From Hoeflea sp. (GTDB lineage: Bacteria > Pseudomonadota > Alphaproteobacteria > Rhizobiales > Rhizobiaceae), in assembly GCF_002733955.1 (NCBI RefSeq), contig NZ_NVXQ01000009.1:143348-207347 (forward strand): a stretch of 64,000 nt of DNA, given 5' to 3'. Under the pieces are notes generated by a model. That model saw only the letters and a program-made list of their open reading frames with translations, made no database searches and was not told where the DNA came from. The position numbers and the translations under genes were made by a program. Shown piece after piece: positions 19,196 to 28,002 of this stretch. How positions within the stretch are numbered: position 1 is the stretch's first letter; every line of letters starts with the position of its first letter.

Positions 19196-19303
19196 GCATT
19201 TACAGCGCCGGGCATCCAATCGGATGTGCAAAAGTCGCTGTAACACTTTGAAATGATGCATGTACGTGATCGTTCAAATGAGACCATTTGGACGCGCCAT
19301 GCA

Positions 19304-19561
19304 TTAGCGGTTGTTCAGCTGCGAGCGTACCAGCTCCAGCCCGCGCCGGGTGACACCGTAGGGCTTGCCATTGCGCGAACTGATCGCGCGCCGCCGCTTG
19401 AGCTTGCGGAAGGTTTCGAGATCGAGATCGGCAAACAGCCAGCCTTCGCGTGTGATGAGCTTCAGCTCCGTGATCTTCCTGCGGTCGTCACGGACCGGCT
19501 CGATCCTGCCGCCTTGTGCCAGCAGGTGCAAAATGCGCTGTTCAGCGCGGGATATATCCAT
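19304..19561 (-). CDS. yjhX: YjhX family (UPF0386) putative toxin
   Basis: An 85-residue protein starting MDISRAEQRILHLLAQGGRI, which matches the length and N terminus of E. coli YjhX (UPF0386). The conserved middle part LITREGWLFADLDLETFRKL and the end PYGVTRRGLELVRSQL are family-like, and the fold is probably a winged helix. YjhX is described as the toxin of the YjhX-YjhQ pair, where YjhQ is a GNAT protein. No YjhQ is adjacent in the same operon here, but an unrelated-looking GNAT gene lies divergently at 19894. The start at 19561 was chosen to fit the family length. Confidence 0.85.
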   Translation of the reverse strand: MDISRAEQRILHLLAQGGRIEPVRDDRRKITELKLITREGWLFADLDLETFRKLKRRRAISSRNGKPYGVTRRGLELVRSQLNNR

Positions 19562-19596
19562 TGGTCTGATGTCCGGGAAAGCGCTCCGGTGAGCGC

Positions 19597-19645
19597 ACAA
19601 AAACAGTCACCAACGTCGCTGACGTCAGCGGGTGCGTGTTTTTGT
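19597..19645. promoter_or_regulatory. Nested palindromes upstream of yjhX
   Basis: A perfect 14-bp palindrome, CGCTGACGTCAGCG, lies at 19617-19630. It sits inside a larger inverted repeat whose 9-base arms ACAAAAACA and TGTTTTTGT are at 19597-19605 and 19637-19645. The region starts 36 bp upstream of the yjhX ATG. This is the arrangement expected of an operator for a small DNA-binding protein; which protein binds is unknown. Confidence 0.45.
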
Positions 19646-19893
19646 CGGGCCTGGCGCGGCGTGTTGAACGCAGGCAGGCCCCTTATCGGGACTCGGACAG
19701 GAAGAACATAAAGGCTCCGGTAATGGACGGCTTGACCATAGACGTGGTGGGAGGTGGGTTCAAGAAAACCCGGTCCGGTTGCTTCCCGAAAGCTTGCCCG
19801 CTGTTGCCCTTTTACACGGCAAAGCAGTGCAGGGCTTGCTGAATCGCCCATTTCCGGCGAAAGTCGGTACAATTGGCTCGCACCGGCGCGGTC

Positions 19894-20448
19894 ATGAACT
19901 CACGGAGCGATCTCTTGATAGCTATCCGGCCTGCCACGTCTGCCGAAGCCCAGGATCTCGCCGAGATCGGTCTCGCCGCATGGGAAAAGGCGATCCGCGT
20001 CTGGGGCGAGGACGCCGAGCGCCTGCGCGAAAATGCCCGGGAAGCCTATTATGATTTCTGCACCCGCTGCTGGCCCGATATTCTTGTCGCCGAGTGGGAT
20101 GGTGATGTGGCTGGCTGGGGATCGTGTGAAAAGGCCGATGATTTCATCACCGATCTCTGGGTGCTGCCGGAGTTCCAGAACCGGGGAATTGGCACCGCGC
20201 TGCTTGAGGAGATCGAGGCCGGTATCATAGAGCGTGGCTTTCCTTCTGCGCGGCTTGACACCCACGCCCGCAACATCGCCGCGATACGGCTGTTCAAGCG
20301 GCTCGGATACCGGGTGAAAACCTATTTCGTCACCTATTCCGATCCTCTGGACGAAGACATCGACAAGGTCGAGATGATCAAGGAATTCGAACCCGACAGC
20401 GAGCCGCTTGATCGCGGTACGGACGACTACAGTCTCTACGACAATTGA
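19894..20448 (+). CDS. GNAT family N-acetyltransferase
   Basis: A 184-residue acetyltransferase with FITDLWVLPEFQNRGIGTALLEEIE near residue 78, which contains the acetyl-CoA loop QNRGIG, and LDTHARNIAAIRLFKRLGYRV near residue 115. An acidic C-terminal tail of about 35 residues is unusual. The ATG at 19894 is reported, but a TTG at 19915 (MIAIRPAT) has a better GGAG seven bases upstream and may be the true start. It lies divergent from yjhX across the palindromic region. Confidence 0.85.
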   Translation: MNSRSDLLIAIRPATSAEAQDLAEIGLAAWEKAIRVWGEDAERLRENAREAYYDFCTRCWPDILVAEWDGDVAGWGSCEKADDFITDLWVLPEFQNRGIGTALLEEIEAGIIERGFPSARLDTHARNIAAIRLFKRLGYRVKTYFVTYSDPLDEDIDKVEMIKEFEPDSEPLDRGTDDYSLYDN

Positions 20449-20525
20449 GCGCAGAACGAGCTGTCTTGGTGGATTGCGGGCGAAAAAAGACCCGGACGCG
20501 GCGATGCAATCCGGGTTGAAAATTG

Positions 20526-20547
20526 GGCGGAGGAAAACGCCTCCGCC
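20526..20547 (-). terminator. Terminator hairpin after the DUF6455-like gene
   Basis: An 8-bp stem, GGCGGAGG and CCTCCGCC, around a six-base loop. Read on the minus strand it lies 17 bases after the stop of the gene at 20565 and is followed by AATTTTCAA. It also lies 77 bases after the converging GNAT gene and may serve both. Confidence 0.65.
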
Positions 20548-20564
20548 TAGAGGGAGCTTGAATA

Positions 20565-20849
20565 TCAGGCTGCGGGCTGCGTCTTGGCTTCGGCGTTGCG
20601 CAGCACCCGGCCGAAAAGATCGTGATTGCGGCAAAAGGACGGGGCCTCATCCGGCGCGGCTTCGTGCGACAGCCAATGCTGGCAGCCATCGGTCCGGTCG
20701 CAGCTCAGGCAGCGGTTGGCGGCACGGCGCAGCACGCCTGCATGATCCGGCAAGGCCTGGATCTCGTCTGCGACCCCGAGTTTGTGCATCATGGCGTCCA
20801 TCAGGTCGGCCTGTTTTGTCAGACGGCTGAAAATGTCGAGTACGCTCAT
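20565..20849 (-). CDS. Cys-motif protein resembling DUF6455
   Basis: A 94-residue protein. The helical start MSVLDIFSRLTKQADLMDAMM is followed by a Cys cluster, RCLSCDRTDGCQHWL, and a later Cys-His, PSFCRNHDLF. Four Cys and nearby His residues could bind a metal or Fe-S cluster. The pattern fits the DUF6455 family of alphaproteobacteria, identified from memory only. GGAGAAG six bases before the ATG supports the start at 20849. No function is known. It lies on the minus strand between two plus-strand genes, GNAT and gatB. Confidence 0.75.
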   Translation of the reverse strand: MSVLDIFSRLTKQADLMDAMMHKLGVADEIQALPDHAGVLRRAANRCLSCDRTDGCQHWLSHEAAPDEAPSFCRNHDLFGRVLRNAEAKTQPAA

Positions 20850-21035
20850 GATCTTCTCCTCTTGATTGTTGCAGGGAGAATCCCACCAGCGCCGCACAGC
20901 CGCATTGATCTCGGTCAAACAATTTGCACTTGGTTTCGGGCCAGATACCAGCCTCGATGCCCGGAAAGCCTTGCAGTCGGGCCGGCTTTGTTCTACCCGA
21001 CAGGGAGCTGATCCTTCACAGACAATGAGCCTGCC

Positions 21036-22538
21036 ATGACACTCGTCGACACCCGCACCCCTGAACCGAAACGGCTGATTCCCGGCGCCACCGGCGATTG
21101 GGAGGTCATCATCGGTCTGGAAGTCCATGCGCAGGTAACCAGCAACTCGAAACTGTTCTCCGGTTCGTCGACCGAGTTCGGCAAGGCAGCCAACTCCAAT
21201 GTCAGTCTCGTCGATGCGGCGATGCCCGGCATGCTGCCGGTGATCAACGAGGAATGCGTGGCCCAGGCCGTGCGCACCGGGCTCGGCCTCAAGGCGCAGA
21301 TCAACAAGCGCTCGGTGTTTGACCGCAAGAACTACTTCTATCCCGATCTGCCTCAGGGCTACCAGATTTCCCAGTTCAAGGATCCGATTGTCGGCGAGGG
21401 CACGATCATCATCTCGGTCGGCCCGGACCGGCAAGGCAATTTCGAGGACATCGAGATCGGTATCGAGCGCCTGCATCTCGAGCAGGACGCCGGCAAGTCG
21501 ATGCATGACCAGCATCCGTCGATGTCCTATGTCGATCTCAACCGTTCCGGCGTGGCGCTGATGGAGATCGTCTCCAAACCCGACATGCGCTCGGCCGACG
21601 AGGCCAAGGCCTATGTCACCAAGCTGCGCTCGATCCTGCGCTATCTCGGCACCTGCGACGGCAACATGGACGAGGGCTCGATGCGCGCCGACGTCAATGT
21701 CTCTGTGCGCAAGCCCGGCGGCGAGTTCGGCACACGCTGCGAAATCAAGAACGTCAACTCGATCCGCTTCGTCGGTCAGGCCATCGAATCCGAGGCCCGT
21801 CGCCAGATCGCGATCATCGAGGACGGCGGCACGATTGACCAGGAAACCCGCCTGTTCGATCCAGGCAAGGGCGAAACCCGTTCGATGCGCTCGAAAGAAG
21901 ATGCGCATGATTACCGTTATTTCCCCGACCCCGATCTGCTGCCGCTGGAGTTCGACCAGGCCTATGTCGATGCGCTCAAGGCCAATCTGCCCGAACTGCC
22001 AGACGACAAGAAGGCGCGTTTCGTCGCCGATATGGGCCTGAGCGTCTACGACGCCTCGATCCTGGTCTCCGAAAAGGCCGTCGCCGACTATTTCGAGGAA
22101 GTGGCCTCGGGCCGCGACGGCAAGATGGCGGCGAACTGGGTCATCAACGACCTGCTTGGCGCCTTGAACAAATCCGGCAAGGGCATTGAAGAGACTCCGG
22201 TTTCCCCGGCCCAGCTCGGCAGCATCATCGACATGATCAAGGACGGCACCATTTCCGGCAAGATCGCCAAGGACCTGTTCGAGATCATCTGGGAAGAGGG
22301 TGGTGATCCGGCCGAAGTCGTTGAGAGCCGCGGCATGAAGCAGGTCACCGACACCGGCGCCATCGAAAAGGCCGTCGACGAGGTCATCGCCGCCAACCCG
22401 GACCAGGTCGCCAAGGCCCAGGCCAAGCCCGCACTCGCCGGCTGGTTTGTCGGCCAGGTGATGAAGGCCACGGGCGGCAAGGCCAACCCGAAGGCGGTGC
22501 AGGAGCTGGTCAAGACCAAGCTCGGTATCGAGGAATAG
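21036..22538 (+). CDS. gatB: Asp/Glu-tRNA amidotransferase subunit B
   Basis: A 500-residue subunit that phosphorylates and amidates the tRNA-bound Glu or Asp. [20 protein letters not shown] near residue 22 is the GatB signature, with [15 protein letters not shown] near residue 101 and [28 protein letters not shown] near residue 275. The C-terminal GatB/YqeY domain ends with [14 protein letters not shown]. The gene is separated from gatA by about 1.9 kb containing three other genes, and a GNAT gene follows ten bases later, probably on the same transcript. Confidence 0.97.
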   Translation: MTLVDTRTPEPKRLIPGATGDWEVIIGLEVHAQVTSNSKLFSGSSTEFGKAANSNVSLVDAAMPGMLPVINEECVAQAVRTGLGLKAQINKRSVFDRKNYFYPDLPQGYQISQFKDPIVGEGTIIISVGPDRQGNFEDIEIGIERLHLEQDAGKSMHDQHPSMSYVDLNRSGVALMEIVSKPDMRSADEAKAYVTKLRSILRYLGTCDGNMDEGSMRADVNVSVRKPGGEFGTRCEIKNVNSIRFVGQAIESEARRQIAIIEDGGTIDQETRLFDPGKGETRSMRSKEDAHDYRYFPDPDLLPLEFDQAYVDALKANLPELPDDKKARFVADMGLSVYDASILVSEKAVADYFEEVASGRDGKMAANWVINDLLGALNKSGKGIEETPVSPAQLGSIIDMIKDGTISGKIAKDLFEIIWEEGGDPAEVVESRGMKQVTDTGAIEKAVDEVIAANPDQVAKAQAKPALAGWFVGQVMKATGGKANPKAVQELVKTKLGIEE

Positions 22539-22548
22539 GGCCAGCCAG

Positions 22549-23046
22549 ATGTTCTTCGTCCGCTCCGCGTCACCCCGCGATGTTTCAGCCATCCGCGACG
22601 TGCTGGCTGAAACCTGGCGCGCGACCTACGCGCCGTTCTACGGGGCGGCGAAGGTCGAGGAAATCATTGCCGATTGGCATTCCGAAGCGGCGATCAAGGA
22701 TTCAATGGCGCGCCCGAACGGCGAGTTCCTGGTGGCCGACGATGGCAAGCAGATCGGTGGCATGGCTTTTGCCAGCCACGCCCCGGGCACCCATGTGGTC
22801 TCGTTGCATCAGCTTTACGTCCGGCCTGAATGTCAGGGCCTGGGCATCGGGCGCGATCTTTTCGCCGAAATCGAGACCTGTTTCCCCGGCGCGCAGACGC
22901 TCACGCTTGAAGTCGATCCCGGCAATGAGCCGGCCATTGCCTTCTACCAGTCCCACGGCATGGAGCAGACCGGCAGCACCGACAATTGCGGCAAGGACCA
23001 GTCGGGCATCCCAGCCGTAATCATGAGCAAACCACTCCTGGGATAG
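22549..23046 (+). CDS. GNAT family N-acetyltransferase
   Basis: A 165-residue acetyltransferase starting VRSASPRDVSAIRDVLAETWRATY, the usual N-terminal helices of the fold. LHQLYVRPECQGLGIGRDLFAE near residue 86 carries the acetyl-CoA loop QGLGIG, and LEVDPGNEPAIAFYQSHGME near residue 123 the conserved Asn and Tyr. It begins ten bases after the gatB stop and is probably co-transcribed with it. The substrate cannot be predicted. Confidence 0.92.
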   Translation: MFFVRSASPRDVSAIRDVLAETWRATYAPFYGAAKVEEIIADWHSEAAIKDSMARPNGEFLVADDGKQIGGMAFASHAPGTHVVSLHQLYVRPECQGLGIGRDLFAEIETCFPGAQTLTLEVDPGNEPAIAFYQSHGMEQTGSTDNCGKDQSGIPAVIMSKPLLG

Positions 23047-23080
23047 GGGGCAGGGCGAACATCCCGACCCAATCCCGGGT

Positions 23081-23503
23081 TCAGTTGGCTTCCAGTTCCT
23101 GGCCCTTGTCGTCCCAGAACCGCACGGCTGAGCATTCGATGATGTAGCTCCGGCGTTCGCGGTCGCAGGCGACTTCGATGGCCGCCAATACCGCTTGTTT
23201 GCTGTCCCAGCCGCACAGATATTCGTGCCAGTGCAGACCTTCCTGATGCTGGACGAACAGGTCCGCCGACCAGCCCGCCGGATAGCACCACTTCACCCTG
23301 AGGCAATCCTGCGCCATCGCGCCGCCTTCCACGCATTTCTCCCTTGCGCAGGCGAGTGTCTTGTCCGTGCTTTGTCCGGTGCACACGCCCGAGGATTGCT
23401 CGGGCGCTTCGGCAAAGGCGATGCCGATCGGGCCATCCTGCGCGCCGGCCATGACACTCGTCATGAGCACGATCATCGCCGCGCGAGTACATGTGTGGAT
23501 CAA
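23081..23503 (-). CDS. Secreted Cys-rich hypothetical protein
   Basis: A 140-residue protein with a likely signal peptide (basic start, then AAMIVLMTSVMAGAQ) and a mature part with eight Cys, an even number that fits four disulfides in the periplasm. The mature part starts GPIGIAFAEAPEQSS and contains KWCYPAGWSADLFVQH; it recalls DUF4189-like proteins but I cannot confirm this. The TTG at 23503 is preferred because GGAGG lies seven bases before it; an ATG at 23524 is in frame. It converges with the GNAT gene at 22549 with a 34-bp gap. Confidence 0.7.
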   Translation of the reverse strand: MIHTCTRAAMIVLMTSVMAGAQDGPIGIAFAEAPEQSSGVCTGQSTDKTLACAREKCVEGGAMAQDCLRVKWCYPAGWSADLFVQHQEGLHWHEYLCGWDSKQAVLAAIEVACDRERRSYIIECSAVRFWDDKGQELEAN

Positions 23504-23672
23504 TTGTTCCCCCTCCGTCATCACATTCGGTAATCATGCCGTCATTTTTTCTGTGTGAACAGTCAAAAGCCGAATTGACGCATGCGGAAGCTTGCTCTCA
23601 AGGTTACCATGCTGTGGTTCACGTAAGCTATGTGGCGGGCGCTGCGGCGGGTATCTGCGTTAGGGGAATTGC

Positions 23673-24161
23673 ATGACACAGTGTTTGAAGATTGCCATAC
23701 CGGTATTTGTTCTCGGTTTTCTCGCCGGCGCCGCCTTCTGGTTTCTTTTTTCTCCTGCGTTCATCGACCGTGTTGTCAGTGAAGAACTGCCGGCGGGTTT
23801 TGACCTGAGTGAACTCCGCAGCGGCGATTTTCGCGATGTTGATGGCGCTCACCGCGGGTCGGGCAAGGCACAGGTTCTGGTTTCGCCGGCCGGCGCCGCG
23901 CTGCTCAGGTTCACCGAGTTTGAAGTCACCAACGGTCCGGCCCTCGAAGTCTGGCTGGTCAAGGATCCGGACCCAAAGAAATCGGCTGATGTAAGCGCCA
24001 GTCAATGGCTTTCGCTTGGCCCGCTTCGCGGCAACAAGGGCGACCAGACTTATGTCATACCCGAAGGCACCGATCTGTCGGAATGGGGCTCGGTGGTGAT
24101 CTGGTGCGAGCAGTTCAGCGTTCTGTTCTCGGTCGCGACGCTGTCTGAGGCACGAATCTAG
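23673..24161 (+). CDS. Membrane-anchored DM13 domain protein
   Basis: A 162-residue protein with one N-terminal membrane anchor (IAIPVFVLGFLAGAAFWFLF) and a DM13 domain facing the periplasm. Signature pieces are GSGKAQVLV, EVTNGPALEVWLV and YVIPEGTDLSEWGSVVIW followed by CEQFSVLFS. DM13 domains in animals and bacteria have been proposed to take part in redox or electron-transfer reactions through a conserved Cys, which is present here. A GNAT gene follows after nine bases and is likely in the same transcript. Confidence 0.88.
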   Translation: MTQCLKIAIPVFVLGFLAGAAFWFLFSPAFIDRVVSEELPAGFDLSELRSGDFRDVDGAHRGSGKAQVLVSPAGAALLRFTEFEVTNGPALEVWLVKDPDPKKSADVSASQWLSLGPLRGNKGDQTYVIPEGTDLSEWGSVVIWCEQFSVLFSVATLSEARI

Positions 24162-24170
24162 GGGCAGGCG

Positions 24171-24629
24171 ATGGATGTGGAAATCCGGCCGGCGCGACGG
24201 GAAGATGTCGCAGCCATTGCGGCAATGTTTGCCGGCGACGAGCTGGGCGGGCATGGCGACAGCGCGGATCCGGCTGACCTGCCGGCCTACACCGCCGCCT
24301 TCGACGCAATTGACGGCAGCCCCAATGATCAGCTTCTCGTCGCCGTCCGCGGCGGGGAAATTGTCGGCACCTTTCAGACAACCCTGATCACCTCGCTCAC
24401 CGGCAAGGGCAGTACGAACCTGACGATCGAAGCCGTCCACACCCGCAGCGACATGCGCGGCCATGGAATCGGCGAGGCGATGATCAGCCATGCGATCGAG
24501 CAGGCCCGAACAAGCGGGGCACGGCTGGTGCAGTTGATGTCCAATGCCAACCGGGCCGGCGCGCACAGGTTTTACAGCCGTCTTGGCTTCAGCCAGAGCC
24601 ATCTCGGCTTCAAGATGAAATTGCGCTGA
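24171..24629 (+). CDS. GNAT family N-acetyltransferase
   Basis: A 152-residue acetyltransferase beginning VEIRPARREDVAAIAAMFAGDE. IEAVHTRSDMRGHGIGEAMISHA near residue 85 holds the acetyl-CoA loop RGHGIG, and LMSNANRAGAHRFYSRLGF near residue 122 the conserved Asn and Tyr. This is the usual single-domain GNAT length. GGGGCAGG overlaps the spacer from the DM13 stop, indicating an operon with that gene. Substrate unknown. Confidence 0.92.
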   Translation: MDVEIRPARREDVAAIAAMFAGDELGGHGDSADPADLPAYTAAFDAIDGSPNDQLLVAVRGGEIVGTFQTTLITSLTGKGSTNLTIEAVHTRSDMRGHGIGEAMISHAIEQARTSGARLVQLMSNANRAGAHRFYSRLGFSQSHLGFKMKLR

Positions 24630-24729
24630 GCCGATAGTCCAGACACTGGACAATGCAGGCTCAGCGGGCCATAAGGCGAGACAAGACGCGGCTGCAATGC
24701 GGCCGCCAGTCCACGGACGAGAGGCTTTC

Positions 24730-25128
24730 ATGAAGGCACTACTTCTTCAGATGTTTACCTGGTGGAACGGACAGACCTGGGGGACCAGGTTTCACACCTG
24801 GCGCCACGGCACCCGCGTTGGCGAAGATGCCGACGGCAATGTCTATTATGAAGGCGGAACTGATTCAGAGGGCCGCACCCGCCGCTGGGTGATCTACAAC
24901 GGCTACTCGGAAGCCTCCGCGATTCCACCCGGCTGGCATGGCTGGATTCATCACCGCACCGATGTCTCGCCTGCGGCTGAAAACTACGTGCCAAAGCCTT
25001 GGGAAAAAGCCCATATTGCCAACATGACCGGCACCGGTCGCGCCTATCACCCCAAGGGCTCGATCCTCAACCAGGGTGCGCGTCCTCATGTGACCGGCGA
25101 CTACGACGCCTGGACCCCGAAATCCTGA
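24730..25128 (+). CDS. NADH:ubiquinone oxidoreductase subunit NDUFA12
   Basis: A 132-residue homologue of the mitochondrial complex I accessory subunit NDUFA12 (B17.2), found in alphaproteobacterial complex I. Conserved parts include WWNGQTWGTRFHTWRHGTRVG near residue 12, the aromatic core RRWVIYNGYSEASAIPPGWHGWIH near residue 55, and PWEKAHIANMTGTGRAYHP near residue 93. It has no catalytic residue of its own and acts at the peripheral arm. It lies apart from the nuo operon, next to a DUF2155 gene. GAGAGG precedes the ATG. Confidence 0.95.
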   Translation: MKALLLQMFTWWNGQTWGTRFHTWRHGTRVGEDADGNVYYEGGTDSEGRTRRWVIYNGYSEASAIPPGWHGWIHHRTDVSPAAENYVPKPWEKAHIANMTGTGRAYHPKGSILNQGARPHVTGDYDAWTPKS

Positions 25129-25259
25129 CAGGCCGTCGTGGCTTTGGCGCAGCCCTGCCACATTTCATGCTTAACGCTTCGTTGATGGCGGTGGGCTAGG
25201 CTCTCCGCCTGAGACCTGCCGGGAACGGCCTTATTGTGGCCTTGTGACGAGTGAAGCGA

Positions 25260-25685
25260 ATGAATTTCCACCTCAAAAGACTTGCAACAGCCGCGGGCGC
25301 GCTGCTCGTTGCGGCAACGGCCGGGTTCGCCGGTCCGGCTCAGGCCGCGCGCATCGAGAATCCGGTGGCGGTGTTTTCCGGGATCGACAAGATCACCGGT
25401 CGAATCACCACCTTCGATGTGTATGTCGGCGAAACCGTGCAATTCGGCGCCCTGCAGGTCACGCCCCGGATTTGCTACAGCCGCGACGAAACCGAGGCGC
25501 CGAAGACCACCACCTTTGTCGAGGTCGATGAAATCACCCTCGACCGCAAGATCCGGCGGCTTTTCACAGGCTGGATGTTTGCTGATTCTCCCGGTCTGAA
25601 CGCGGTTGACCATGCCGTTTATGACGTCTGGCTCAAGGACTGCAAGCAGCAGTCCGACATTCCCGCCCCGAGCTCCGGCAACTGA
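25260..25685 (+). CDS. DUF2155 periplasmic protein
   Basis: A 141-residue protein with a signal peptide (KRLATAAGALLVAATAGFAGPAQA) and a DUF2155 domain. The conserved pieces are ARIENPVAVFSGIDKITGRITTFDVYVGE, LQVTPRICYSRDETEAP and FTGWMFADSPGLNAVDHAVYDVWLKDC, with two Cys that may pair. The family is confined to alphaproteobacteria and its role is unknown. The ATG at 25260 was chosen over an in-frame GTG at 25251 because it fits the signal peptide. A strong terminator follows. Confidence 0.9.
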   Translation: MNFHLKRLATAAGALLVAATAGFAGPAQAARIENPVAVFSGIDKITGRITTFDVYVGETVQFGALQVTPRICYSRDETEAPKTTTFVEVDEITLDRKIRRLFTGWMFADSPGLNAVDHAVYDVWLKDCKQQSDIPAPSSGN

Positions 25686-25736
25686 TTCCCGCTGACGCAA
25701 GCAGCCCCATGTGTGCGGCAACACTGAGAACACCAG

Positions 25737-25768
25737 AACGCCGCGCACCAGATCAAGTGCGCGGCGTT
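25737..25768 (+). terminator. Terminator after the DUF2155 gene
   Basis: A perfect 12-bp stem, AACGCCGCGCAC and GTGCGCGGCGTT, around an eight-base loop, with TT directly after the stem. It is 51 bases after the DUF2155 stop and lies between converging genes, 38 bases from the end of the OmpA gene. Confidence 0.85.
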
Positions 25769-25806
25769 TTGCATGATTATGGTCTGGCTGTTTGCGAGCC
25801 TGCGGC

Positions 25807-28002
25807 TTACCGCGAGGCGACCGGGGTAACCAGCGGCGTGATGCGGCGGATCGTGACCCGGCGGTTGAGCCGTTCCGGTGCTTCGGTGCGAACCTTGAGA
25901 TAGCGCTCGCCGTAGCCCTGTGTGACCAGGTTTTCCGGCGGAATGCCAAACACGTCGGTCAGTGCCACGGCTATGGTTTCGGCGCGCTTGTCTGACAGCA
26001 GAAGGTTGGATTCGTCCCGGCCCACAGCGTCGGTGTGACCTTCGATCAGGAAGGTTTCCGCCGGATTGCGGTCAAGGATCTCGCTCATCGCGTCGGCCAC
26101 ATCGGAAAGCCGCTGGATCTGGTCTTCGGCAATGCTTGCCTTGCCGAATTCGAATGTCAGCGAATCCATGTCGACGCGGCGGACCTTGTCCCGGATACGG
26201 GCGGAGCGGCGGACCTCCTCGACGGAGTAGAGACGTTCAACCCGTTCGACCGGCGGCTCCAGCAGGAAATCGAGATAGGCAGAAGGCTCGGCATCCGTGG
26301 CGTCGAGAATATAGTCTGCGATCGGAATGCCCAGCCGCAGTGGCGGCAGGTTGCGGCCCGGATCCACGAAGGCTTCGCGCGAGCCGTCGCTGTTGGCTTC
26401 TGCGTAAAACAGCACATATTCCTGACCATCAGGCATGATCCGGCTGCGCTGGATCACGTCACCCCAGCGGTTGCTGATGGTGACAAGCTGCACACCATTG
26501 GGACGGACGATGACTTCACGTGTCCGGCCGCCGCGCAGACGCTCGTAATAGACCTCTTCGCTGCCCGCGCGCAGACGCTCGCGCTCGTCATGTTCGATGA
26601 CGGTGCGATTGTCGACCTCGATGATGGTCCGGTTATCGGTCTGATTGATGATGGTGACGTTGGTCTGGGCTTCACGCGGGGGCGCTTCGTTCACACGTTC
26701 GCCACGCTCCGACATCGCGGCTTCCGGGCCGGCAGCGGAGCGGGAGGCCGGGGCCTGTGCTTCGGCATCCGAAGCCGGAGGAGGGGGCGCCGGTTCGCTC
26801 GAGGCCGCTGCTGGAGCGGGTTGGGTGCCGCTTTCGTCTGCGATCGGTTCTTCCTTGGCGCTGTCTAGCACAGGCGCGCCATCCTCGACGGGAAGGGTGA
26901 GAACCTCTTCCTCGGCAGGCGCCGGGCTTTCTGGCTCTGATTGCTGGCTCGGTGCCGCGTCAGACGCTTCCGTTGCGCTGGTGGAATCGTCGGTCATCGG
27001 CTCGGGGGCTGTGTCCCCGCCTTCAGCAGGGGTATCGTTTGTTTGGGCGGATGCAGGTGTATCGGCTCCTTCAGCGGGCTCTGGAGCCGTTTCGGCTTGT
27101 GCTTCGCTTTTGGGCGCGACCAGACGCTGGGTATCAGGTGCCTCAATAGCGGGTGCGGCTTCGCCAACTGGCTCGTTGCTCTCAGGCGCTTCGCTAGCCG
27201 GAACAGGCTGATCGGAGGCGGCCGGCTCTTCGGCGGCCGGGGCTTCGGTGGCAGATGCTTCTGGTGCAACTTCACCCTCTTCTGTCACCGGCAGATCTGG
27301 TGCAGCTGGCTCTTCTACCGGGACCGGCTTCTGTGCAACTGGTTCTTCAGCTGAGGCGGGTTCAGCAGATTGCTGCTCGGGTTCTGCAGCAGCGGCAGGC
27401 TGTTCGGCTTGGCCTTCAGCCTTGACAGCGGGCTCGGCTTCAACCGGTGCTGCTTCAGCCGGCTGCTCCGCCTCTGCGGAGCCTTCGCCTGTCGCCTGTG
27501 CTTCAACACCGGAGTCGGCAGGCGCCTCGGCGGCTGATGGCGCCACTGGTTCGCTGGGTGCGGGGGTGGCTTCCGGAGCGGCAGCCGGTTCGGGTTCCGA
27601 AACCGGTTGCTCTGCTGCGGGGGCAGGCGCGGGTTCAGCCGGCGCCTCGGCAGCCGCCGGTGCGGGTTCGGCAGGTCTTTCTTCCGCAGCGTCTGCGGCG
27701 GCGGGCTCGGGAGACTGGGCTGCGGCCTGAGCAGCCTGAAGTCCGGCCTGGGCAGCTTCCACCTCGGCTTGCGCTGTGGCGACATCGCCGCCTGTGCTTT
27801 CTGCTTCCGCCTTGCGTTCGAGCGCTGCTGCAAGAGCATCTTCGGCATCAGCAACGCTCATCTGCACGTGAACGAGCGGATACTGAATGGCGGGCTGGCC
27901 GACAGCGGGAGCCTGAGCCAGGCTGAATGAGGCGGCGTGGCTGAAGCCAAGGCTGCAAAGGCTGATGGCGGTGGAGGCAAGTAGGGTCCGTGTCAATGTC
28001 AC
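25807..28002 (-). CDS. OmpA family protein with Ala/Glu/Pro-rich region
   Basis: A 731-residue envelope protein. A signal peptide (TLLASTAISLCSLGFSHAA) is followed by a short coiled-coil-like stretch to about residue 85, then some 350 residues dominated by Ala, Glu and Pro repeats of the EPAPAAAEAPAE type. A conserved middle part begins NVTIINQTDNRTIIEVDNRT. The C-terminal OmpA domain (LTFEFGKASIAEDQIQRL, FLIEGHTDAVGRDESN, YGERYLKV, NRRVTIRRI) binds peptidoglycan. The GTG at 28002 is chosen because AGGAG lies eight bases upstream; an in-frame TTG at 28044 lacks one. The acidic repeat may span the periplasm. Confidence 0.9.
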   Translation of the reverse strand: MTLTRTLLASTAISLCSLGFSHAASFSLAQAPAVGQPAIQYPLVHVQMSVADAEDALAAALERKAEAESTGGDVATAQAEVEAAQAGLQAAQAAAQSPEPAAADAAEERPAEPAPAAAEAPAEPAPAPAAEQPVSEPEPAAAPEATPAPSEPVAPSAAEAPADSGVEAQATGEGSAEAEQPAEAAPVEAEPAVKAEGQAEQPAAAAEPEQQSAEPASAEEPVAQKPVPVEEPAAPDLPVTEEGEVAPEASATEAPAAEEPAASDQPVPASEAPESNEPVGEAAPAIEAPDTQRLVAPKSEAQAETAPEPAEGADTPASAQTNDTPAEGGDTAPEPMTDDSTSATEASDAAPSQQSEPESPAPAEEEVLTLPVEDGAPVLDSAKEEPIADESGTQPAPAAASSEPAPPPPASDAEAQAPASRSAAGPEAAMSERGERVNEAPPREAQTNVTIINQTDNRTIIEVDNRTVIEHDERERLRAGSEEVYYERLRGGRTREVIVRPNGVQLVTISNRWGDVIQRSRIMPDGQEYVLFYAEANSDGSREAFVDPGRNLPPLRLGIPIADYILDATDAEPSAYLDFLLEPPVERVERLYSVEEVRRSARIRDKVRRVDMDSLTFEFGKASIAEDQIQRLSDVADAMSEILDRNPAETFLIEGHTDAVGRDESNLLLSDKRAETIAVALTDVFGIPPENLVTQGYGERYLKVRTEAPERLNRRVTIRRITPLVTPVASR

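Noticed and set aside
20850-22592. A long antisense frame running through gatB into the DUF6455-like gene
   Set aside because: Only its last 94 codons, from the ATG at 20849, look like a real protein; the rest is antisense to gatB.
26690-27740. Repetitive sequence within the OmpA-like gene considered as a tandem DNA repeat or CRISPR
   Set aside because: It encodes degenerate Ala/Glu/Pro-rich protein sequence in frame. There is no constant repeat length and no spacers.
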